Of a stretch of DNA of 25,504 nt, positions 1 to 7,035 are shown one piece after another. Where the stretch lies: the NCBI GenBank assembly GCA_964511535.1, contig CAZEFW010000144.1, positions 1 to 25,504 on the forward strand. The letters are read 5' to 3'. The notes under the pieces were generated by a model. That model searched no databases and was not told the origin of the DNA. It saw nothing but the letters and a program-made list of their open reading frames with translations. Position 1 is the first letter of the stretch. Each line of letters begins with the position of its first letter. Position numbers and translations under genes: made by a program. Origin of the DNA: CAZCFB01 sp964511535 (GTDB taxonomy: Bacteria; Myxococcota_A; Polyangia; GCA-2747355; CAZCFB01).

Positions 1-592
1 TGTCCTCGCACTGCTCCTCGGACGCCACCTGCAGCGCCTTGACCAGAAGCGCGCCCACCTCGGGCGGCAACCTCCCCTTGAGCACCAACATGTTGTCCTC
101 GTCGGTGTGGTAGCTCAGATACCGCTCGTCATGCTGGCGCTGGGCGTGCTCTTGGTCTGCCGGAGCAGCCTTGCGGTAGGAACGGATGATGCGTTCGAGC
201 TGGGACGTGGAGCCGTCCAGGGCGTACTCCAGCAGCGTGGCCTCGTTCTCTGGCGTGACGATGCGCGTAATGGCCCGCACCTTCGAGTACGAGATGCGTG
301 CCTGTGAGAACGCCTCCAGCACCAGGGGGCAGTCCACCAGCTTGCGAGCCACGCGCACCTTCTCACGGGCCGTGTCCAGGCGGTCTCCGGTGCGGTAGGA
401 GAGCCAGTGGGCGCACGACACGAAGCCCAGGTCGGCCCACCCCTCGCGCCGGTCCATCTCCGCTATCAGCAGCAGCAGGCGGCAGGTGGCGGCCTGGATG
501 TGGGCGGACAGAATGGCGATCTCGTCGGCCAGGTTGTCGGTCGAGTCGTGGGACAGATCGGGCGCGCTCTCGATGGGTTTTTCGAGGGTCAT
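1..592 (-). CDS. DUF222 / 13E12-repeat protein, probably with an HNH nuclease domain beyond the edge (partial)
   Basis: The gene starts at ATG 592 and reads leftward without a stop to the window edge, giving 197 codons. The N-terminus begins MTLEKPIESAPDLSHDST and continues through a helical stretch with the family-like segment GWADLGFVSCAHWLSYR and later RARISYSKVRAI-like and TLLEYALDGSTSQLERI-like parts. This is the pattern of DUF222 proteins, where an early-helix W-L/R motif is followed by a C-terminal HNH endonuclease domain. The HNH part would lie outside the window, so nuclease activity is inference. A strong promoter lies just upstream (628-655). The Shine-Dalgarno is only a weak AAAAGG. 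DUF222/HNH genes are often multicopy and may be mobile. No neighbouring gene in the window clearly works with it. Confidence 0.72.
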   Translation of the reverse strand, partial: MTLEKPIESAPDLSHDSTDNLADEIAILSAHIQAATCRLLLLIAEMDRREGWADLGFVSCAHWLSYRTGDRLDTAREKVRVARKLVDCPLVLEAFSQARISYSKVRAITRIVTPENEATLLEYALDGSTSQLERIIRSYRKAAPADQEHAQRQHDERYLSYHTDEDNMLVLKGRLPPEVGALLVKALQVASEEQCED

Positions 593-627
593 GAATGGGC
601 CTTTTTGTGATTTATTTCGGAAGCTTA

Positions 628-655
628 AGTATAGTTCTTGGGGCGAAAAAGTCAA
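628..655 (-). promoter_or_regulatory. Sigma70-like promoter of the DUF222 gene
   Basis: Read on the minus strand, TTGACT (655-650) is followed by a 16-nt spacer and TATACT (633-628). Both hexamers are one base from consensus. The predicted transcript starts near 621, about 30 nt before ATG 592. The stretch 593-660 is much more AT-rich than its surroundings, as expected of a promoter. Confidence 0.7.
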
Positions 656-694
656 GCGTTGGAAGGGGGAAAAGCACCTGAAATCCAGTGGTTG

Positions 695-1447
695 TTACAC
701 CTCCTCCACCCTGGCCAGGACCACGGTGACGTTGTCCTTGGCGCCTGCTGCAAGGGCATGCTCCACGAGGGCGGATGAAGCCCGGTCGAGGCTCGGTTCG
801 GCCAGCAGGGCGAGCAGGTCGGCGCGCTCCAGCTTCTCGGTCAGCCCGTCGCTGCAGATCAGGAACAGGTCCCCGGGACGCAGGGGCACGTGGCGCAGGT
901 CAGGCTCCGGGCAGGGTGTGCCCAGGGCGCGGGTGATGACGTTGGCGTAGGGGTACTCGGAGCGCGGCGGGGGATCGCCGTCCGCCGCTTTGGCCACCTC
1001 CTCGTACAGCGAGTGGTCCCGGGTCAGCTGGTCCAGGTTGCCGTCGCGCAGCCGGTACACCCGGCTGTCACCCACGTGGGCCACCACCGCGTCGCCGTCG
1101 CGCAGCAACAGGGCAGCCACGGTGGAGCCCATGCGGCGGGTGGGCTGCTCCTTGCGCGCGAACACCGCCTTGTTGGCCAGGTACACCGCCACCCGCAGCA
1201 GGTTCTCGGCGAACGTGAGCGCCCGGTCCAGGCCGAAGGGCCAGGTCAGGTCAGGGTCGCCGGCGGAGCGGCTGAAGAACCCGTCCATGGCGTCCACCGC
1301 GGCGCGGCTGGCCACTTCGCCTCCCTCGTAGCCGCCCATGCCGTCGGCCACTGCGAACAGGCCAAGCTCGGGCCGGGCCAGCAGCGCGTCCTCGTTATTG
1401 GCGCGGCGGCCAGTGTGGGTCCGCCCGCTGTAGCTGATCTTCATCAT
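695..1447 (-). CDS. PP2C-family serine/threonine protein phosphatase (Stp1/PrpC type)
   Basis: The 250-residue protein is a complete soluble bacterial PP2C phosphatase, which removes phosphate from Ser/Thr in a Mn/Mg-dependent reaction and usually opposes Hanks-type kinases. The metal-binding and family motifs appear in order: RANNED (15-20), FAVADGMGGYEGGEVAS (31-47), GSTVAALL, VAHVGDSRVYRLRDG, LTRDHSL, ITRALG, LICSDGLTE and AKDNVTVVLARV near the end. There is no membrane segment or signal peptide. ATG 1447 is chosen because AGGAGG lies five bases upstream; a second ATG follows directly. No kinase gene is present in the window, so its partner is unknown. It is divergent from the IgGFc-binding lipoprotein gene. 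Confidence 0.95.
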   Translation of the reverse strand: MMKISYSGRTHTGRRANNEDALLARPELGLFAVADGMGGYEGGEVASRAAVDAMDGFFSRSAGDPDLTWPFGLDRALTFAENLLRVAVYLANKAVFARKEQPTRRMGSTVAALLLRDGDAVVAHVGDSRVYRLRDGNLDQLTRDHSLYEEVAKAADGDPPPRSEYPYANVITRALGTPCPEPDLRHVPLRPGDLFLICSDGLTEKLERADLLALLAEPSLDRASSALVEHALAAGAKDNVTVVLARVEEV

Positions 1448-1590
1448 GAGCGCCTCCTGGGCTGTTGTTGACCCCGGAGAGGTGCCAGCGCCGTGCCTGG
1501 CGCAGGTCCGCGAAACTTATGCGGCGGGTGGGGCGCGGACGCCCCGGTGGGGTATGGGATGGCGCCTGGCGGTTGGGGTATGATGGCCCC

Positions 1591-3507
1591 ATGGCTGATC
1601 AGGAAAGACGATGGAGCCCCCTGAAGAGCGGGGGAGGAGTGGTGGTCGTGGCCTGCGCCGCCCTGCTGATGTGGGGTGGCTGCGCGGACGAGCTGACCAC
1701 CGACCCGACGGACGGCGGCTGCGATCCGAACGCGCAGCCGGTGTGCGGCGGCAACAAGTACACCTCGTGCAAGGCCGGCCGCTGGCACACCGAGGACTGC
1801 CTCAATGGTGTGTGCATCCCATTCGTGGGGTGCCGCAAGTGCCAGCCCAAGAGCGGGTACTGCGTGGGCCAGGCGGCCTACGAGTGCAACGCCGACGGCA
1901 CCGCGTCCAAGCTCGTGGCCAAGTGCCCTGACGACCAGCAGTGCGTGCTCGGCCGCTGCATGAGCATGTGCGACCTGCCCCAGAACACGCGCTCCAACGT
2001 GGGCTGCGAGTTCTGGGCCGTGGACCTGCCCAACGAGTACTACTGCATGTCCATGGATCAGGGGAAGACCTGCGTCACCTACGGCTGCGCGGCGTGCCAG
2101 CAGTTCGCCGTGGCCGTGGCCAACACGTCGAGCCACCGGGTGAAGGTGAAGGTGGAGATCAACGAGGCCAAGCCGGGGGAGACGCCCAAGCTGAAGCTGG
2201 TGCAGGCGGCCTACGTGGAGCGGGAGTCCCTCACCACGTTCAAGCTGCCCCAGCGAGAGGTGGATTGCACCACCTGGGCCAAGGACACCACGGGCAAGCT
2301 GCGGCGCAAGAACGACAGCCAGACCTGCCTGTCGTCCACCGCGTACCGCGTCACGTCCACCTACCCGGTGGTGGCGTACCAGTTCAACCCGCTGATCAAC
2401 CAGTTCTCCAACGGGGCATCGCTGTTGATTCCGAAGCGCGGGCTGGACAAGGAGTACCTCGCCATGGGCTGGACCGTGACCAACCCGGTCAAGATGCCCA
2501 TCGGGTTCATCGAGGGGGTGCCAGACTACGCCAGCCTCACGGTGGTGGGGGTCAAGGAGAAGACCGACGTGGAGGTGACCGTCACCCACCCGACCCAGGC
2601 CAGCAAGGACGGCAAGGTCAAGGCGGCCAAGAAGGGCGAGACCATCAAGGTCACCCTCGGGCCCTTCGACGTGTTGAACCTCAACTCCATCTCAACGCTG
2701 GTGGGCAACATCGGCGACTTCACCGGTTCGAAGATCAAGGCCAGCAAGGAGGTGGTGGTCTTCTCGGCGGTGGAGCGCGCCTCGGTGCCGTCGAACCTGA
2801 AAATGTACAGCCCCAAGGTGCCGGAGCCGAGCGGCAAGTATGACGTGTGCTGCACCGAGCACTTCGAGCAGCAGATGTTCCCGGTGTCGTCCCTGGGCAA
2901 GAACTTCGCCATCACGCGCACGCCGCCGCGCTCCAAGTCGGCGCCCTACGAACCAGACCTGTACCGGGTGCTGGCCAGCGAGAAGGGGACCAAGGTGGTC
3001 ACGTCGGACAGCAACTTCCCCTCGTTCACCCTCGACGCTGGCAAGTGGAAGGACCTCTGGTCCAGGGGCAACCTGACCATCGAGGCGGACAAGCCGGTGA
3101 TGGTGGCCCAGTACGCGGTGGCCAAGGGGTTCCTCGACAGCCTCGGCACGTCGGGCGGCGACCCGGAGTTCGTGATCTTTCCGCCGGTGGAGCAGTACCG
3201 TAAGGACTACATCTTCCTGACGCCCACCACCTTCACCGAGGACTACGTGGTCATCGCGGCGCCCAGCGGCGCGGACGTGACCCTGGACGGGGTGAAGGTG
3301 CAAAAGGAGTTCGGCGGGCCGTGCAAGATGAGCAGCATCGGCACCGTGAACAAGAAGTTCTACAAGGCGCTGCTCTGCCCTGTGAAGGACGGCGTGCACC
3401 GCGTGAAGGCCAAGGAGCCGGTGGGGATCATGGTCTACGGGTATTACAGCGTGGGGTCGTACGGGTACCCGGGCGGCTCGGAGATGAAGCAGATCAATGT
3501 GAAGTAG
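1591..3507 (+). CDS. Lipoprotein with C-terminal IgGFc-binding-type domain
   Basis: From ATG 1591 the protein has 638 residues. It begins with a basic stretch and hydrophobic core ending in a loose lipobox (LLMWGGC, Cys31), followed by a Cys-rich region (about 40-175, with CxxC-like pairs) typical of myxobacterial surface proteins. From about residue 180 to the end it resembles the IgGFc-binding protein domain (PF17517): QQMFPVSSLGKNF, EPDLYRVLASEKGT, KPVMVAQYA, GDPEFVIFPPVEQYRKDYIF and the closing VGSYGYPGG. The name comes from mucin-like homologues; here the role is only inferred as a surface or adhesion protein. An in-frame upstream extension to 1465 exists but would bury the signal peptide, so it is rejected. 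TATGAT at 1579-1584 sits six bases before the ATG and no Shine-Dalgarno is visible. Confidence 0.85.
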   Translation: MADQERRWSPLKSGGGVVVVACAALLMWGGCADELTTDPTDGGCDPNAQPVCGGNKYTSCKAGRWHTEDCLNGVCIPFVGCRKCQPKSGYCVGQAAYECNADGTASKLVAKCPDDQQCVLGRCMSMCDLPQNTRSNVGCEFWAVDLPNEYYCMSMDQGKTCVTYGCAACQQFAVAVANTSSHRVKVKVEINEAKPGETPKLKLVQAAYVERESLTTFKLPQREVDCTTWAKDTTGKLRRKNDSQTCLSSTAYRVTSTYPVVAYQFNPLINQFSNGASLLIPKRGLDKEYLAMGWTVTNPVKMPIGFIEGVPDYASLTVVGVKEKTDVEVTVTHPTQASKDGKVKAAKKGETIKVTLGPFDVLNLNSISTLVGNIGDFTGSKIKASKEVVVFSAVERASVPSNLKMYSPKVPEPSGKYDVCCTEHFEQQMFPVSSLGKNFAITRTPPRSKSAPYEPDLYRVLASEKGTKVVTSDSNFPSFTLDAGKWKDLWSRGNLTIEADKPVMVAQYAVAKGFLDSLGTSGGDPEFVIFPPVEQYRKDYIFLTPTTFTEDYVVIAAPSGADVTLDGVKVQKEFGGPCKMSSIGTVNKKFYKALLCPVKDGVHRVKAKEPVGIMVYGYYSVGSYGYPGGSEMKQINVK

Positions 3508-3508
3508 G

Positions 3509-3527
3509 AGGGCCGCTTTGCGGCCCT
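3509..3527 (+). terminator. Perfect 8-bp hairpin after the IgGFc-binding gene
   Basis: AGGGCCGC-TTT-GCGGCCCT starts one base after the stop codon. The stem is perfect and GC-rich with a three-base loop. No U-run follows, so termination is likely but not certain. The heptamer repeat at 3530 follows immediately. Confidence 0.5.
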
Positions 3528-3529
3528 GG

Positions 3530-3557
3530 CTTGGGACTTGGGACTTGGGACTTGGGA
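3530..3557 (+). repeat. Four tandem copies of CTTGGGA
   Basis: Four perfect 7-bp units sit between the hairpin and the next gene; a partial fifth unit (CCT) follows. A run of this kind is a simple-sequence locus prone to slippage. It lies just upstream of ATG 3577, so copy number would change the spacing of the leader rather than the protein. Confidence 0.9.
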
Positions 3558-3576
3558 CCTGAGGTTTGAGGGTAAA

Positions 3577-4743
3577 ATGCGCTCTTTGATGTTGGTTCTG
3601 TTGTGTGGTCTATGTGGTTGCCCGGCGGCTCCTCCGGTGGGGGCGAAGCTGGAGGTAGCCCCCCTCTGCACGGCCGGCGGCGACGACTTCCAGCCCGACG
3701 TGAAGGCTGCGCTGGACAGGTTCATCGCGTCGGCGGACCCGGCCAGCAAGCCGGTGGCGGTGTTCGACTGGGACAACACCGTGATCAAAAACGACGTGGG
3801 CGCGGCCACGGTGTACCACATGGTCCGCGAGGGGCTCGTCAAGCGCCCGGCGCGCTGGGAGGACTTCGGCGATCTGACCAACCGGGCGCGGGCGCAGCTC
3901 GCGGCAGCCTGCGCGGGTGATGGTGCGCTGTTGCCCTCCAGGGAGAACCGGGCGTGCGCCGTGGCCCTGGCCGGGCTCTACCGCGACGGCGCGCTGCCTG
4001 GCAACAAGGCGCCGTTCCGCCCGTTCAATCACCGCGCGTACCGCCCCACCACCTCCTGGCAGGTTCAGCTCCAGGCCGGCTACACGCCGGACGAGATCCG
4101 CGGGTTCGCGCGCCAGACCATCGCGCGCCTCTGCGCCTCGCCCGTGGGCGCCGCGGGGGACGTGGCCGGGCTGAAGGTGGAAGGGTACCTGCGCCTGCAC
4201 CGGGCGATGAAGCAGCTTGTTCAGCAGCTGCGTCAGCGCGGCTTCGACGTCTGGGTCGTGTCGGCCTCGCCGCAGTACGTGGTGGAGGCCTTCGCTCGTG
4301 AGGTGGGCGTGCCGCGGGACCGGGTCATCGGCATCCGCTCCGTGCTCGACGACGCGGGCCGCATCACCCACGCGCTGCAGGGGTGCGGCGAGGTGCAGGA
4401 CGGCGACAACCGGCTGCTGACCTACGTCGAGGGCAAGCGCTGCTGGATCAAGAAGGTGATCGGCCGCCCGGCGGCCTTCGTCGCCGGCGACGCCACCACC
4501 GACATATCCATGCTGCGTGATGCCACCGGGCTGCGGCTGGTGTTCGACCGGGGCTACCCCGAGCTGATGTGTCGCGCCCTGCACGGCAAGGGCGCGGGGT
4601 GGCTCATCAACCCGATGCTCTACGAGAAGCAGCCCCCTCGAAAGGGGCTCTACCCCTGCTCCAGCGCCGCCTGCGCGGATCGCCAGGGAGTGCCCGTGCC
4701 CTGCCTGGGCGACGACGGTCAGCCGCTGGCCGACATCAATTGA
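3577..4743 (+). CDS. HAD-superfamily phosphatase lipoprotein (phosphoserine-phosphatase-like)
   Basis: The 388-residue product begins MRSLMLVLLCGLCGC, a short lipoprotein signal whose lipobox ends at Cys15, so it should be anchored on the outer face of a membrane. HAD motif I is VAVFDWDNTV with nucleophile Asp64 and Asp66. Motif II is in WVVSASPQYV. Motif IV is AGDATTDISML with Asp305 and Asp309. The large insertion between motifs I and II fits a helical cap of the HAD type in PF12710. The substrate cannot be told; an exported organic phosphate is plausible. ATG 3577 follows GAGGG. An upstream ATG at 3538 lies within the heptamer repeat and is rejected. The stop overlaps the stop of the convergent lipoprotein gene. 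Confidence 0.85.
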   Translation: MRSLMLVLLCGLCGCPAAPPVGAKLEVAPLCTAGGDDFQPDVKAALDRFIASADPASKPVAVFDWDNTVIKNDVGAATVYHMVREGLVKRPARWEDFGDLTNRARAQLAAACAGDGALLPSRENRACAVALAGLYRDGALPGNKAPFRPFNHRAYRPTTSWQVQLQAGYTPDEIRGFARQTIARLCASPVGAAGDVAGLKVEGYLRLHRAMKQLVQQLRQRGFDVWVVSASPQYVVEAFAREVGVPRDRVIGIRSVLDDAGRITHALQGCGEVQDGDNRLLTYVEGKRCWIKKVIGRPAAFVAGDATTDISMLRDATGLRLVFDRGYPELMCRALHGKGAGWLINPMLYEKQPPRKGLYPCSSAACADRQGVPVPCLGDDGQPLADIN

Positions 4744-5929
4744 AGCGCAGGATGGTGCCGCCCTTGCCCACGATGTAGATGTCCTGGGGCGAGGTGCCGT
4801 GGATGGCGTGCAGGTCCTTGGTTTGCGGCAGGTTCGGCGTGCTCCACTTGGAGCCGGTGAAGTGGGCGATGTACCCGCCGTACCCGGCGACCCACACGTC
4901 CTTGGCCGAGTTGCCCCACACGGCGTACAGGTTGTACTTGAACGAGACGGTGGCGGCGGCCCAGTTGCTGCCGTCGTAGCTCAGCAGCGTCCCCGAATCG
5001 CCCACCACGTAGAGCGGCGCGCCGGCGGTGGTCCACACGCCGTTGAGGCGGTGGGTCACCCCGGTGGTGGAGAGCGAGGTGCACCCGCCGAGGGTTTTGT
5101 ACCTGGCCACCGTGCCCTTGAGCCCCACCGCGTACACGGTGGCCTGGGTGGCGCCCGGCACGCCGGTGACGGCCAGCACCTGGTCCGACAGCATGCTGCC
5201 CGGCTTGGAGCACAGCTCCCACCAGATGCTGCCGGTCATCTTCATCAGGTAACCCTTGCTCTTGTTGCTGGAGGTGCCGCCCACGAAGCACAGGGACCCG
5301 GGCGTGCACCAGACCCCGTTCCAGCTCTTGGTGTAGTAGAGCAGGTTGCGGAACGGCGACTTGGTGCAGCCGGTCTTGTCGCACGCCAGGTCCGCGTTGT
5401 TCCTGCCCATCACCAACACCTTGCTGGAGGAGAGTCCGTGCATGGCGCGAAGGTCCCTGACCGTGCCCTGGGCAGCCTGGGTGGGGATGGCGGTCCAGGT
5501 GAGCTGGCTGTTGCCGTTGTAGTGCAGCAGAGTGCCCTTGTCGCCGGCAGCGTACACGTCCTTGGGGCCCAGGGCCCACACCGCGTACAGGTCCACCGTG
5601 GTGCCTGACGTCATGGTCCACCAGACCGGGTTATTGCCCTTGTCGGGCGTCGGAGGGGACTGGTCCGGCGGAGGGGGCGGGCCGTCCGGCGGCGGCGAGG
5701 GCGGGCCGTCCGTGGGGGGCGCAGGGAAGTCGGGCGGGGGCGGGAGCGCGTCCTGTGGTGGGCCAGGCAGGTCACGATCCTTGCCCGCGTCGCGGGGCGG
5801 CCGCGTATCGGGCGCGGGGGCCAGGGGGCGGTCCTCGTAAGGGAATAGGAGGTGGCACCCACCACAGAGGGCGCCCGCCAGCAGCAGGGCTGGCACAAAA
5901 ACCTGTCGCCCCCTGCGTTCGGCCGTCAT
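4736..5929 (-). CDS. Pro-rich lipoprotein with seven-repeat beta-propeller
   Basis: The 397-residue protein starts with an export signal ending in LCGGC (Cys25), then a low-complexity Pro/Asp linker (about 35-100), then seven related blades. Each blade follows the pattern L-x-A/G-V-W/H-G ... D-V-Y/W-x-x-G-x-x-G-x-x-x-x-Y/F: LYAVWALGPKDVYAAGDKG, LRAMHGLSSSKV, NGVWCTPGSLCFVGG, VLAVTGVPGATQATVYAVG, LNGVWTTAGAPLYVVGDSG, LYAVWGNSAKDVWVAGYGG and LHAIHGTSPQDIYIVGKGG. Seven repeats suggest a closed seven-bladed propeller displayed outside the cell. The ligand is unknown. Such WxxG-type propeller lipoproteins are frequent in Myxococcota. It starts 24 bp after the nuclease gene ends, but no Shine-Dalgarno is seen and TATATC (5943-5938) lies eight bases upstream, so it may have its own promoter. 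Confidence 0.8.
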   Translation of the reverse strand: MTAERRGRQVFVPALLLAGALCGGCHLLFPYEDRPLAPAPDTRPPRDAGKDRDLPGPPQDALPPPPDFPAPPTDGPPSPPPDGPPPPPDQSPPTPDKGNNPVWWTMTSGTTVDLYAVWALGPKDVYAAGDKGTLLHYNGNSQLTWTAIPTQAAQGTVRDLRAMHGLSSSKVLVMGRNNADLACDKTGCTKSPFRNLLYYTKSWNGVWCTPGSLCFVGGTSSNKSKGYLMKMTGSIWWELCSKPGSMLSDQVLAVTGVPGATQATVYAVGLKGTVARYKTLGGCTSLSTTGVTHRLNGVWTTAGAPLYVVGDSGTLLSYDGSNWAAATVSFKYNLYAVWGNSAKDVWVAGYGGYIAHFTGSKWSTPNLPQTKDLHAIHGTSPQDIYIVGKGGTILRFN

Positions 5930-5952
5930 GTGGACAGGATATAGGAAAGTGG

Positions 5953-7035
5953 CTAGCTGGCCAGGGCTGAACGCTGCTGGCCCGGAACGCGCAGGTCCAC
6001 GTTCATGGACGGCGGGCAGAGCTGGCGCAGGCGCGCTGCGGTGAACGGGGAGGGGCGCATGGGGTTCTGGCCGCGGATGTTGACCCGCACCACCGAGTCA
6101 GGCGGCAGGCAGGACAGCTTGCGGCGCAGCTCCCCCTCGCCGTACCGGCTCCGGGCGTCGAGCTCCAGCAGCACCATGGGCCGGGCGGGGAGGCGGACGA
6201 AGCGGTGCCGCGTCAAGGCGCCGCCGTGGGCGTCGGGGGTGAACTCCAGCATGCAGTACCCCTTGGGCTCGTTGCGTTCGGCGAAGGCGGTGCGCTCCAC
6301 GGACCCGGCGTAGACCACCGGCGCTGGCAGCATCGCGCCGGCGAGATCATGGGTCAGCACCTGGCGCCGGTGGATGTGGCCGCTGAGCGCGGCGGCCAGA
6401 CCATGGAGCAGCTCATCGCCGCGGATCACGTCCCGCCCCGGGCGGAAGGTGTAGCTCCGCGGCCCCACCCGGGCGCCCTCCACGGTCTGGTGCATGGCCA
6501 GCAGCCGAACGTCGGCGGCGCCGCTGTGGTGCAAGCCCGTGGCAGCCACGGCCCGCCCGAAGGCGTCTGCCTCACCGACGCGCCGCACAAAGGGGAAGCC
6601 GGCCACCTGCACCTGCATGCCGCGGATCTGCAGCCGCGCCAGGCCGGGCGCGTGGAACAGGTGCAGCCGCGGGTGCCGGCTCAGCAGGGGGCAGGGGATG
6701 CGGCCGCGCTCGTGGTTGCCTGGTACAAGCGCCACGTGGGCGCCCGCCTCGGCCGCCTCGAGCAAGGGCTCCAGCGCCATCTGCACCAGCCCCGGATCCG
6801 CGTTGGGCCGGTGGAACAGGTCGCCGCCGTGCACCACGAGGTCCACCTCGCCGCTGAGCGCCGGGAGCAGGGCGAGGCGGAAGTTGCGCATGAAGTCTGC
6901 GCCCCGTCGACGGCGAGCGATGCGCGGCCTGCGCGGCAGGTCGTAGCCCACGTGAGTGTCGCCCAGCAGCAGGACGCGCAGGGGGGCGTGGCGGTCAGAT
7001 CCAGCGGAGTCGGCGTGCGATGCTCTGGGGCTCAA
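5953..7035 (-). CDS. SbcD/Mre11-type metallophosphoesterase (DNA repair nuclease)
   Basis: The 360-residue protein carries the full calcineurin-like metallophosphoesterase motif set of the SbcD/Mre11 branch: GDTHVG (Asp26, His28), HGGDLFHR (Asp72), PGNHERG (Asn107, His108), AMHQ (His182) and SGHIHRRQ (His220, His222). These bind two metal ions, Mn in known relatives, and cut DNA ends. After the catalytic domain there is a short beta-rich capping part and a C-terminal basic tail. The start is TTG 7035: AAAGGAGG lies eight bases upstream, and no ATG would leave motif I intact. The start lies inside the upstream nuclease gene (41-bp overlap), so the two are almost certainly co-translated. No SbcC/Rad50-type ATPase is adjacent, which is unusual for true SbcD; YhaO-like relatives also lack a close partner at times. 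Confidence 0.85.
   Translation of the reverse strand: MSPRASHADSAGSDRHAPLRVLLLGDTHVGYDLPRRPRIARRRRGADFMRNFRLALLPALSGEVDLVVHGGDLFHRPNADPGLVQMALEPLLEAAEAGAHVALVPGNHERGRIPCPLLSRHPRLHLFHAPGLARLQIRGMQVQVAGFPFVRRVGEADAFGRAVAATGLHHSGAADVRLLAMHQTVEGARVGPRSYTFRPGRDVIRGDELLHGLAAALSGHIHRRQVLTHDLAGAMLPAPVVYAGSVERTAFAERNEPKGYCMLEFTPDAHGGALTRHRFVRLPARPMVLLELDARSRYGEGELRRKLSCLPPDSVVRVNIRGQNPMRPSPFTAARLRQLCPPSMNVDLRVPGQQRSALAS

Noticed and set aside
1444..2589. 381-codon open frame on the minus strand
   Set aside because: It is antisense to the IgGFc-binding lipoprotein gene and overlaps the PP2C start; low-complexity shadow.
3530..3557. CRISPR or telomere-like array
   Set aside because: The units are 7 bp and directly joined with no spacers, so it is a simple tandem repeat.
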